DNA of 64,000 nucleotides. Origin: Lachnospiraceae bacterium (lineage in GTDB: Bacteria; Bacillota; Clostridia; Lachnospirales; Lachnospiraceae). The translations under genes were made by a program, and so were the position numbers. This document shows, piece after piece, positions 8,806 to 16,768 of this stretch (the first letter of the stretch is position 1; each line of letters begins with the position of its first letter). Below the pieces are notes generated by a model. The model saw nothing but the letters and a program-made list of their open reading frames with translations. It ran no database searches and had not been told where the DNA came from. The stretch is taken from contig JAAWBX010000036.1 in NCBI GenBank assembly GCA_022792885.1, forward strand, positions 248,001 to 312,000, in the 5' to 3' direction.

Positions 8806-9612
8806 TCACAATTTCAAACTACTCACCGAATGCTTTTTTCTTTCTTCGATCGGCGGTAATTCCATATAGTTTCCAAATTTAAAGCTCAAATAACTGTCAT
8901 AATCCTTAATTCCGCGGAAAATCTTTCCTTCAAATTCCAGATCCGTCCCGTTTTCGTACCAGTTCCGATAATAGCCGTATTCCTGATTCGGCGTCGGATA
9001 CATCAAAATCCGGACCATCCTTGTCTTCCTGCGGCCCGCCTGACGGATCATTCTGTGATAATAAAAAAATACGCTCTTCTCCGGGATTTTATCCAGCCAT
9101 TTATATATCTGCCGCTTCCAAAAACAGCTTTCCTGAACCTTCCCCACTTTTGACCACAATATCTTTCTGACGCAAAAGCACTCCAGATTCTTAAGACTTC
9201 GCAAATAATAATTGTCCGGCACGCCGTCCAGGGGAAAAATATCAATAAAGACGCCCTGTTTGTAAGGCATATGTTCTTGATTCTCTCTTAAAAATACCGT
9301 TCCTTTCCTGCGAAGCTTTCCGTATCCCCATCGGTATCCCTTCGTATTGCGGTGATCCTGAAAGTAAAATCGCTCCGTATCCAGCTCGGTTCTGCAGGCT
9401 TTGCGGAACTTCTCATACTCCGGCCGCAGAAAAGCCACATCCGCGTCGTCATCCCAGGGGATATAACCGCCATGGCGAACCGCTCCCAGCAAAGTCCCCG
9501 CTATGATATTGTATTGGATTCCGCATTTTTTACAGATCCGATCCACTTCCGTTAACATTTCCAACTGCACCGTCTGCAGCCGTCTCAACACGTCGCCATC
9601 CAACTGTATCAT
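8806..9612 (-). CDS. LicD-family phosphotransferase/nucleotidyltransferase-fold protein
   Basis: 268 residues. The N-terminal region shows the LicD hallmarks: YNIIAGTLLGAVRHGG, then IPWDDDADVAFLR with the metal-binding aspartates, then a GVFIDIFPLDGVP segment. LicD-family proteins move a phosphorylated alcohol (phosphocholine, or related glycerol/ribitol units) from a CDP-activated donor to a glycan. The window has a cytidylyltransferase domain two genes upstream (10793-12139), a plausible donor maker. No choline kinase or choline transporter is visible here, so I do not assume choline as substrate. It is part of the long operon, 42 bases after the GDPD fusion. Confidence 0.9.
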   Translation of the reverse strand: MIQLDGDVLRRLQTVQLEMLTEVDRICKKCGIQYNIIAGTLLGAVRHGGYIPWDDDADVAFLRPEYEKFRKACRTELDTERFYFQDHRNTKGYRWGYGKLRRKGTVFLRENQEHMPYKQGVFIDIFPLDGVPDNYYLRSLKNLECFCVRKILWSKVGKVQESCFWKRQIYKWLDKIPEKSVFFYYHRMIRQAGRRKTRMVRILMYPTPNQEYGYYRNWYENGTDLEFEGKIFRGIKDYDSYLSFKFGNYMELPPIEERKKHSVSSLKL

Positions 9613-9654
9613 ATTTTCCTGCCTTTTCTCCCATCTTCGAATACCTTCTTTGCT

Positions 9655-10803
9655 CTACAGAGAATCCTCCGTCAAATAATTCGTAAACACACCGCTTACA
9701 CCCATCTTCGCCAACGTACGGTACTCTTCCGCGGAATCCGTGCTGAAAACAAAAATCCGAATATTTTTTTCCGTAATCATGTTCAGTTTTCTCTGCAACG
9801 CAAAACTCTGAGGCCCCCCCATAGCGACGGCTCGGATGCCGTACCGATAACAAAGATTCACCGTGTTCATACAACACGGCCAATCGGGATTTCGATATTG
9901 TGTGAAAATCATCCAAAAGTCTCTTTCTTTTGCGATTCGAATCGTCTCTTCGTCATAGACTTCCATCACGATCCGATTTTTCAGGACAGCTTTTTCCCTG
10001 TCGTTTTCCGAAATCGCCTCCAAAATCTTCTCCACTTCATGCACGCAGTCCGCATATTCAACCGCATCTTTCCATTTTACATCAATCAGAACATGGATAT
10101 CCGGATAGTTTTTTATGTAATCGATAAATTCTCTCAAAGACAGAACGGTGTAGCCTTCCCTCTCCGCCTCCCGGAAACACTCGCGATCATGCGCCAAAAA
10201 CCAATCGTCCCTTATTTTTAACACATCACATTCGATCAATCTGAATTTTTTTTCGATCGAATATTCCAGGGCTTCTTTACTGTTCGAATACGGGAGCTTC
10301 TTTCCCTTCACAAAACCGCCGCAGGCATGCGAGATCAAACAGCTTTTATCAAACCAGCCGTCCGCATCATCATAAAAAGAAGAAATTCCCGCGTACGCCT
10401 GATATATCTTCTGATATGCTTCAACCCTGGCAATTACGCTGTCCGCCTTAAAATAAGCGATGCGGATAAAATCCCGATCGACGCTCTCAAGGGAACCGAC
10501 GCAATATTGACAGATCGCTTCCGGTATAAAGGGCTGTATCCGCTTTTCGTTCACTCCCAGATCTAGCAGTTGATCCCGAACCGTCCCATAAGAAGACAGA
10601 GCCGTTACCAGAACATAGTCCGCCTCATAATCTTTCAGCAAATTTTCAGGTTTTATCACCGGAACATCCATATAAAACGTATTTTCTTTCGCGCTGTCAT
10701 TATCGACAAAAACAACGATCTCAACGTTTCCCGGATCGATTTCCTCTTTTATTACCCGCAATATGGCATCGCTGACACCAAAAACTGCAATCTTAATTTT
10801 CAT
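9655..10803 (-). CDS. Rossmann-like domain fused to glycerophosphodiester phosphodiesterase domain
   Basis: 382 residues. Residues 1-90 form a PglD/NeuD-type nucleotide-sugar-binding-like fold (KIAVFGVSDAI, EIVVFVDNDSA). From about 150 onward there is a GDPD domain with the paired histidines and acidic residues expected of the metal site: SHACGG, IECDV, LAHDRE, then VLIDVKW and IVMEVYDE. GDPD enzymes hydrolyse glycerophosphodiesters, or in some surface clusters process teichoic-acid-like glycerol phosphate. No signal peptide is present, so it would be cytoplasmic. It overlaps the end of the upstream cytidylyltransferase fusion by 11 bases, suggesting coupled translation. Confidence 0.85.
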   Translation of the reverse strand: MKIKIAVFGVSDAILRVIKEEIDPGNVEIVVFVDNDSAKENTFYMDVPVIKPENLLKDYEADYVLVTALSSYGTVRDQLLDLGVNEKRIQPFIPEAICQYCVGSLESVDRDFIRIAYFKADSVIARVEAYQKIYQAYAGISSFYDDADGWFDKSCLISHACGGFVKGKKLPYSNSKEALEYSIEKKFRLIECDVLKIRDDWFLAHDRECFREAEREGYTVLSLREFIDYIKNYPDIHVLIDVKWKDAVEYADCVHEVEKILEAISENDREKAVLKNRIVMEVYDEETIRIAKERDFWMIFTQYRNPDWPCCMNTVNLCYRYGIRAVAMGGPQSFALQRKLNMITEKNIRIFVFSTDSAEEYRTLAKMGVSGVFTNYLTEDSL

Positions 10804-12139
10804 TCATGCGCTTCTCCCTCTGCATAAAACACTCCATGATCTCCGCCAGCGCCACCGATTCGCTGCGCGTCAGCTTAAATTCCGTATCGCTCTTTCCGTT
10901 TATCATAAACAAAAAATCGCTGATCTCGTACCGCAGCCCGTCTCCGAGAAATGTTTCCGAATATTTTTCCACTCTCTTATCGTCTTCATAATGTACTTCA
11001 AAATAAGTAGTCTTCCACCAGGGCGCTTCCGCAACCATATAACCTTTCGTGCCGGAAACCAGCAGCCTTCCTTCCGATTTCACCCCCAGCCCGCAGGTGA
11101 CCGTCGCGATTCCGGCCGGATAACAAAAAGAAGTTTTCGTAAAAATATCCAGTCCCTTTTCACCGCGGATCGTATCAAATCGAATATCCTGATAATCTTT
11201 TCCAAAAAGCTTCAGTACCGGCAGCACAACATAACTGCCGAGTTCCAGAAAACTGCCGCCATATACGGGATCCGTCAGCTCCCTGCTCTCCTTCTTCTCC
11301 AGCTTTGTAAAGCACGCTTCCACATTCCGGATACTTCCTATCATTCCGCTGCAAGCAATTCCCAAAAGCTTACTGAAGCCCGGACAATAGGCCGTCTTGA
11401 TCCCCTCGAACAAAATCAATCCCCGTTCCTTTGCATACCGGAACAGCTCTTCCGCCTGCGCTTTCTGCAACACCATGGGCTTTTCACATAAAACATGTTT
11501 CCCGTGTTCCAGAGAAGTTTTTATATAATCATAATGCGTTTCATGGGGAGCTGCGATATAGACCACGTCCACAGCCGAGAAAAATTCCTCTTTATCCGCA
11601 TAAGCATCAATCTGCCATTTATCCGCAAATCGAATCGCACTCTCTGTATGCGGATTGTATACACCCTGTACGCTGACGCCGCTGACAAGTTTTGCTTCCG
11701 GGACAAAACGGTCCGCGATTCTGCCGGTACCGATCATCCCGATCCGCTGAATCCGACTGTTGCGCTCCCGCAGCATCGTGCTGGAAATATTCTTCGTCCG
11801 TTCCAGATACACGACCTTACAATAATCGTGGAGATAATCAAAACTTCCTCTCCAATCCGAACCGACCGTAAAAATATGAATTCCGTACTTTTTAATGTCA
11901 CTGAATTTCTGACCCTGAGATTCTTCAATAATAATCTCATCCGCAAAACCTGTTTTTCGGACATTCTCGATCCGCGTTACCAGCGGATCGATCACATTCA
12001 GCTTTCCCCTGGCTTTATCGTACGCCTCGGTCGTCACGCCGACGATCAGGTAATCTCCCAATGCTTTCGCTCTCTGAAGCAACCGGTAATGCCCCTCATG
12101 AAAAAGGTCAAACGTCCCGTATGTGATTACTTTTATCAT
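10793..12139 (-). CDS. Cytidylyltransferase (TagD-like) fused to Gfo/Idh/MocA oxidoreductase
   Basis: 448 residues. Residues 1-128 match the glycerol-3-phosphate cytidylyltransferase family: VITYGTFDLFHEGH with the HXGH-type motif at 14-17, a TVGSDW segment, and the RTKNISST motif at 114-121. From 132 an NAD(P)-binding Gfo/Idh/MocA domain follows (RIGMIGTGRIADRF, then VLCEKPM). The fusion implies one protein both oxidises/reduces an alcohol or sugar phosphate and activates a product with CTP; this is inference by analogy with TarIJ-type fusions. The ATG at 12139 is used because the cytidylyltransferase fold starts there. It precedes the GDPD fusion and follows the glycerophosphotransferase-like gene. 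Confidence 0.87.
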   Translation of the reverse strand: MIKVITYGTFDLFHEGHYRLLQRAKALGDYLIVGVTTEAYDKARGKLNVIDPLVTRIENVRKTGFADEIIIEESQGQKFSDIKKYGIHIFTVGSDWRGSFDYLHDYCKVVYLERTKNISSTMLRERNSRIQRIGMIGTGRIADRFVPEAKLVSGVSVQGVYNPHTESAIRFADKWQIDAYADKEEFFSAVDVVYIAAPHETHYDYIKTSLEHGKHVLCEKPMVLQKAQAEELFRYAKERGLILFEGIKTAYCPGFSKLLGIACSGMIGSIRNVEACFTKLEKKESRELTDPVYGGSFLELGSYVVLPVLKLFGKDYQDIRFDTIRGEKGLDIFTKTSFCYPAGIATVTCGLGVKSEGRLLVSGTKGYMVAEAPWWKTTYFEVHYEDDKRVEKYSETFLGDGLRYEISDFLFMINGKSDTEFKLTRSESVALAEIMECFMQREKRMNEN

Positions 12140-12156
12140 GCCTCTCCCTCCCTGCC

Positions 12157-14727
12157 TCAAAGTTTCTTCCGTATAAATTGATGAATCTTCTCTCCGCTGG
12201 TCCCGTCGCTGTTGGCGCTTAACTGACGATATACCGCAAGCTGACGCTCCCGGTCAAAATCATTTCCCGTAATATTCCCGTCCAGAAAATCCGGCAGAGA
12301 GTTAAACGCATTCTCCAGACACGCGTACTGCAGCCATTGCGACTGTTCTGCAAACCCCGGTTCATTTTCCCGCAACTCCGCCCGGTCAAACGTAACCGGT
12401 ATTTCCCGGCATTCATTTTTTTCCGGATCCACGCGGTAGTATTTTCTATCATAAACGGAAAACAGGCGATACTCCCGAATCTCATTCCCTTCCATAAGAC
12501 AATTCCAGTATCCTCCGGCCCAGGGAGTAAAATAACCGTTTTTCTCTTTCTTCGGCAATTCGACCGGCAACTTCCATTCACACGCTTCCCCGGTATTCTT
12601 ATTCAGGCGAATATATTGATTCCCGAAAAAAGGAGAGAGATAGACCTCATCCCTGTAAAACGCCACGCTTCCAAAAGGCCGCTCCGAACATTCGTATCCG
12701 AAGGGAATCTGACGGCACACAAACCCTTCCGGTGAAACCGGATATTCCCTTACGTCTTCTGTATCCGGATTCCAACGGGTAATCACATTCCCGGAATAAG
12801 GCAGAAGCCAGAAATCGCCATCCTGCGGGCAGAACATCATACTCATATATCCGCCGGCGGCGCCGCCTCTTATCTCTTTTACCTGACATTCTCCGCTCTC
12901 CGCTTCCATCACCAACACACGCCGGTCGGTCGGAGAGGTAAGATACAGTCTTCCCTCTTTTACACCGAAAGCCCCGCAGCGCCGCTCCCCGTTCACAAGC
13001 CCGCTGAACACATTCGTCTCGACCTCAAAATAACGGAGCTCTTCCTTTTTTGTGTCATACCGCACTACAAACGGGTACAGATTCGGAATCAAAAACAGAT
13101 AGCTTCCCGCAACCGCGGCAGAATAAAAAGCCCCCGGCCTCTCCACCCAGGACTCCAATCGAATCCTTTTTTTAATCCCGCTCTCACCGATCTGCAAAAT
13201 ATCCTGGGCATGAATCGGATGTAAATACATCTTCCCGTCAATCCATATCGGACCGCCGTAATATCCGCCGAAAGCATAGTCCGACACATCGCAAAAATGC
13301 CGAAATCTCCCGTCGTTCTTCACAGAACGATACAGTTTATTCCCCTGGGTTATCATCCACGAATCCTGTTCCACACAGGGAATCCCTTCCCGGATTCCGT
13401 TGATAACCGGAAATCCCCGGAGAAGTTCTCCCCTCCAGTCTTCTTCCTCCGGTTCGCTGCTGATACGATTATTCAGAATAAACTGCGGTTTTCCCGCCAT
13501 TCCAAACAACGAAATAATAGAAGTTCCGGAATCCCCAATATAAGCGTCGCAAAGCGCAATGGTATTCGCAATATCCGGCGTCTCGTCATAAATCCCGATA
13601 CCCGCGCGGATGAATGCCTCCTTCAGCGCGTCGTAGCGCGGCTTATATTCCCTTCTCATGGAATCGAAGGTTGATTCCATCAACGGATGCGGACGCCACA
13701 ACAGGCAGGCATCCTTCCGGCCCTCAAAACAGCGGAATACATATTTCATTTTCTCAAGAAAATGCTCCGTATCGCTCAGCATCCCGTTCAGGCTTGTATT
13801 ATAAAAATAAACGGTTTTTCCTTCCAGCTTTTCCTTCCATTCCGCCGGGGGCTCCGGCGGGTTTGCGCACATTTTAAGAACCCGGTCGAACTTGGGGGAA
13901 CCCAACGGAACCAGTTTTTCCCGCGGCAGGGCCGGGTCCAAAAACCGACGATACTTCTCCGCCTGTATGATAATATAATCCGCATTGTAATAAGCGGGGC
14001 ACGACGCCTGCCCTTCGCTCATCCCCCCGGACGTTGAATAATAAGGTATATATACTAAACAATCCGTATATTTTTTTATCTGATCCGAATAAAATTCCGG
14101 CGCAATGCTCGTAACATAATTGGCATAATCGTAAGGATTATGAATATAAACGGCATCCGGCCTTCTCTCCCTGAGAGAATAGGCGTTGTAATGGGTAATC
14201 GGCACGGAATCCGGAAATTTATCCCACTCGTAATGGTACTCTCCCAAAGTCCCGTCCGGCTTTCTGTCGTAATAGGGAATCGGCACGACATACGCCTCGC
14301 AATCCGAGTCGGCATCCGCCGCCTGCCAGACACTTTCCATCGAATCCCACATGGACGCTTTGTACGGTAAAAATACAATCTCATAACTTACTTTTATGTC
14401 GTTCCGAACGCTGTTTTCAATCTGAATTCCCGAACGGCGAAGCTGCTTATAGATTTGACCGGCAGAAAGGTCTCTCTCCCCGGCCAGCTCCTCATAGATC
14501 CGATATGTCAGCTCGCAGTAACTTTCCAGAAGAGGAATCGTAGAAGCTTCTTTCCCCTCCGAATTCTCAATCAGATTCCCGACTCCCAGCGCGCCTTCCT
14601 GGCATTGCCCCAAAAGCTCCATCGCCGACGCAAAATTCTTATCCTCCAACAGTTTCCGAATCTCTTCATGAACCTGATTCAAAAGTTTCAGGAAATCTTC
14701 TATCTGCTTTTTCTGAGTTTTTCTCAT
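12157..14727 (-). CDS. CDP-glycerol glycerophosphotransferase-like protein with C-terminal beta-propeller-like region
   Basis: 856 residues. Residues 1-105 are charged and helical, probably coiled. Residues 112-430 resemble the GT-B glycerophosphotransferase fold: FLPYKASMWDSMESVW, the LLWRPHPLM motif at 342-350 and AYIGDSGTSIISLFG at 395-409. Residues about 455-800 are a series of short beta-rich units (IWIDGKMYLHP, LVNGERRCGAFG, VAFYRDEVYLSPFF, YWNCLMEGNEIREYRLF) that look like beta-propeller blades. TagF-type enzymes polymerise or attach glycerol phosphate at the membrane. It is the first gene of the operon, 49 bases downstream of the predicted start of transcription. Confidence 0.82.
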   Translation of the reverse strand: MRKTQKKQIEDFLKLLNQVHEEIRKLLEDKNFASAMELLGQCQEGALGVGNLIENSEGKEASTIPLLESYCELTYRIYEELAGERDLSAGQIYKQLRRSGIQIENSVRNDIKVSYEIVFLPYKASMWDSMESVWQAADADSDCEAYVVPIPYYDRKPDGTLGEYHYEWDKFPDSVPITHYNAYSLRERRPDAVYIHNPYDYANYVTSIAPEFYSDQIKKYTDCLVYIPYYSTSGGMSEGQASCPAYYNADYIIIQAEKYRRFLDPALPREKLVPLGSPKFDRVLKMCANPPEPPAEWKEKLEGKTVYFYNTSLNGMLSDTEHFLEKMKYVFRCFEGRKDACLLWRPHPLMESTFDSMRREYKPRYDALKEAFIRAGIGIYDETPDIANTIALCDAYIGDSGTSIISLFGMAGKPQFILNNRISSEPEEEDWRGELLRGFPVINGIREGIPCVEQDSWMITQGNKLYRSVKNDGRFRHFCDVSDYAFGGYYGGPIWIDGKMYLHPIHAQDILQIGESGIKKRIRLESWVERPGAFYSAAVAGSYLFLIPNLYPFVVRYDTKKEELRYFEVETNVFSGLVNGERRCGAFGVKEGRLYLTSPTDRRVLVMEAESGECQVKEIRGGAAGGYMSMMFCPQDGDFWLLPYSGNVITRWNPDTEDVREYPVSPEGFVCRQIPFGYECSERPFGSVAFYRDEVYLSPFFGNQYIRLNKNTGEACEWKLPVELPKKEKNGYFTPWAGGYWNCLMEGNEIREYRLFSVYDRKYYRVDPEKNECREIPVTFDRAELRENEPGFAEQSQWLQYACLENAFNSLPDFLDGNITGNDFDRERQLAVYRQLSANSDGTSGEKIHQFIRKKL

Positions 14728-14782
14728 GCCCGCCCTCGCCCTTCTTTTTCACTCTCCGACCCGTCCGGAATCGCTCGGTAAC

Positions 14783-14811
14783 AGCATATCATTTCCCGTT
14801 TCGGTTGTCAA
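14783..14811 (-). promoter_or_regulatory. SigmaA-type promoter of the surface-glycan operon
   Basis: On the minus strand TTGACA (14806-14811) and TATGCT (14783-14788) are separated by 17 bases. Transcription would begin near 14776, 49 bases before the first gene at 14727, and could read through all thirteen genes to the left edge, because no terminator-like hairpin is seen in the short gaps. Confidence 0.85.
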
Positions 14812-14985
14812 TAACAGGCGTCTGGAATTACATAACACAAATACGAATTACCTGCAACCCCGGAAAATAAAAGCCCTCTTCCTATGCTATATTTATCGTC
14901 GATTCCCTTTCTTTTCTTTAGTTTGCGATGCAGGATCTACACGTCCGGATTTTGCCAAAAGCCGGCCCTTTACACCAAACTTATT

Positions 14986-15014
14986 TTGCGAAAATTGCCG
15001 GAATACGCTATAAT
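14986..15014 (+). promoter_or_regulatory. SigmaA-type promoter of the RNase H-like exonuclease gene
   Basis: TTGCGA (14986-14991) and a perfect TATAAT (15009-15014) are separated by 17 bases, about 80 bases before the ATG at 15094. With the divergent promoter at 14783-14811 this accounts for the 366-base gap 14728-15093; nothing else is evident in that gap. Confidence 0.8.
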
Positions 15015-15093
15015 GATTTCAGGATTATATACCGCCGCCTGACAAGGGCGCGCAAAATCCCGCTTTTATCGACAAAAGAAAGGAACTCGCCTT

Positions 15094-16179
15094 ATGAAAG
15101 AAGTTTCCCTGACATTTACTTCCCCCACCGGACGGACGGCCGCGCCCGGTCAGTTGTTTTTTGATATCGAAACCACCGGTTTGTCCGCGGAAAGGGCCAT
15201 GACCTACCTGATCGGCTGCGCCTGGTATGAGGAAAACGGCTGGCATCTCAAACAATGGTTCGCCGACCGGAAGGAAGCGGAAAACGAACTTCTGAAAGCG
15301 TTCGCCAGTCACTGCACCCGCTTCGATACGCTGGTTCATTTTAACGGAAACGGTTTCGACATTCCTTTTTTATCCAAACGCTACGAGCGAGCCCGGATCC
15401 CGGCCCCTTTTTCGGCTTTGGAAAGCCTGGATCTCTATCGGATGGCGAAGCCTTTGAAAAAATTGCTCGGCCTGAACGACCTGAAACAAAAAACGCTGGA
15501 ACGCTTTCTCGCGATCGGGCGGGAGGACAAATTCAGCGGCGGCGACCTGATCGAACTCTACCGGCTCTACCTGGGCACCCGGGATCCGAAACTGGAACGC
15601 TTTCTCCTTCTCCACAACGAAGAAGATATAAAGGGTATGACCGGCCTGCTCGCGATTCCGGATTATCTGGCCTGGCAGGAAGACGATTTCGTTTTCGAAA
15701 AATTTGAAAAACGCGCCTACCGAACCTACGAAGGGAATCATGCGGAAGAGTGTTTTTTAACCTTCACCTATTCCACTGCGCTGCCCGCCGGCTTCTCCTC
15801 CCACCACCCTTCCGGCGCGGTCCTTGCCGTCCGCGCGGATCGTCTGACTTTGCGACTGCCTGTTTTTCACGGAACACTAAAGCATTATTATTCGAATTAT
15901 CGGGACTATTATTATCTTCCTCTCGAGGGCAAGGCGATCCACAAAAGCGTCGCTTCTTTTGTAGATCCGACCTACCGGGAAAAAGCGTCCCGGGAAAATT
16001 GCTGCGTAACAAAAGAAGGGGCTTTTCTTCCCCAACCCTGCCGACAGATCGAGCCGGTTTTCCAAACCGGCCCGAAAGAAAAAGTCTATTATTTCGAATG
16101 CTGCGAAACCTCCTTCCGTTCCGCCGAAAAAAACGCTGCCTTCCTGAAAGACTGGCTGAAATGCTTCGCCTCCCGATAA
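15094..16179 (+). CDS. RNase H-like 3'-5' exonuclease-fold protein (YprB family)
   Basis: 361 residues. The N-terminal half is a DEDD-type exonuclease fold: FFDIETTGLS (motif I), VHFNGNGFDIPFL (motif II) and LLHNEEDIKGM (motif III). The protein is annotated in related genomes as a ribonuclease H-like YprB-type protein of unknown substrate. The C-terminal about 130 residues are not recognised. It is one of the few plus-strand genes and stands alone between two minus-strand operons, with AAAGGAA upstream of the ATG. It ends 25 bases from the convergent luxS stop. Confidence 0.86.
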   Translation: MKEVSLTFTSPTGRTAAPGQLFFDIETTGLSAERAMTYLIGCAWYEENGWHLKQWFADRKEAENELLKAFASHCTRFDTLVHFNGNGFDIPFLSKRYERARIPAPFSALESLDLYRMAKPLKKLLGLNDLKQKTLERFLAIGREDKFSGGDLIELYRLYLGTRDPKLERFLLLHNEEDIKGMTGLLAIPDYLAWQEDDFVFEKFEKRAYRTYEGNHAEECFLTFTYSTALPAGFSSHHPSGAVLAVRADRLTLRLPVFHGTLKHYYSNYRDYYYLPLEGKAIHKSVASFVDPTYREKASRENCCVTKEGAFLPQPCRQIEPVFQTGPKEKVYYFECCETSFRSAEKNAAFLKDWLKCFASR

Positions 16180-16204
16180 AAAGGCCCGGACGCCGTCGTC
16201 CGCG

Positions 16205-16666
16205 TCACTGCGGATACGCCGTCTTCTCCTCCGTCCAGTCCGCCAAAACCGCCAGCATATCTTCCGCCACGGCCTTCGCTTCGGACAGATCATGCTCCGC
16301 GTAATTACCGCACTCCTCCCGCCTGCTTCCCGGGATCGTCCCTTCAAAGTTCTTCACAAAGGCGAACGCTTCCCGGATCAGGGACAAGGTATCTGCCCGT
16401 GAAACGGAATCGCGCAGCAAAAAGAAAAAGCCGGTACGGCAGCCCATGGGTCCCACATACAAAACCGCATCCCCGAAACGGCTGCCTCTGGCCACGGTGG
16501 ACAAAAGATGTTCAAACGTGTGAATCGCACCGTTCGACAGATAATCCCCGCCGTTCGGTTTCTTCATACGTACGTCGTAAGTGATTACGTCCCCGTCTTT
16601 CCGATAAATATAAACCCCTTTCTCAAGTTTATCATGATCGATACAAAAGCTGTTTACTTCTCCCAT
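16205..16666 (-). CDS. luxS: S-ribosylhomocysteine lyase (LuxS)
   Basis: 153 residues. LuxS cleaves S-ribosylhomocysteine to homocysteine and DPD, the precursor of autoinducer 2, in the activated methyl cycle. The iron/zinc site motif HTFEH is intact, and the catalytic-type cysteine lies in GPMGCRTGF. The start used is ATG at 16666, preceded by GAAGGAGAG; an in-frame extension upstream is not supported. Length is normal. Convergent with the exonuclease gene at 15094 and downstream of the rpsA terminator, so it is probably transcribed on its own. Confidence 0.95.
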   Translation of the reverse strand: MGEVNSFCIDHDKLEKGVYIYRKDGDVITYDVRMKKPNGGDYLSNGAIHTFEHLLSTVARGSRFGDAVLYVGPMGCRTGFFFLLRDSVSRADTLSLIREAFAFVKNFEGTIPGSRREECGNYAEHDLSEAKAVAEDMLAVLADWTEEKTAYPQ

Positions 16667-16713
16667 ATTCTCTCCTTCTTTCCCGTCGCTTCCGAACGTT
16701 TTCCGAAACAAAG

Positions 16714-16750
16714 AAAAACGGACGACAGTCTCTGATACCCTGCCGCCCGT
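16714..16750 (-). terminator. Rho-independent terminator after rpsA
   Basis: On the minus strand an 11-bp stem (ACGGGCGGCAG pairing with CTGTCGTCCGT, two G-U pairs) is followed by TTTTC. It lies between the rpsA stop and luxS. Confidence 0.8.
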
Positions 16751-16768
16751 GAAAATCTTCGGTTCTCT

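Noticed and set aside
16180-16205. Small hairpin between the exonuclease and luxS genes as a terminator
   Set aside because: The six-base stem is followed by a gap before the T-run, so it is too weak to call.
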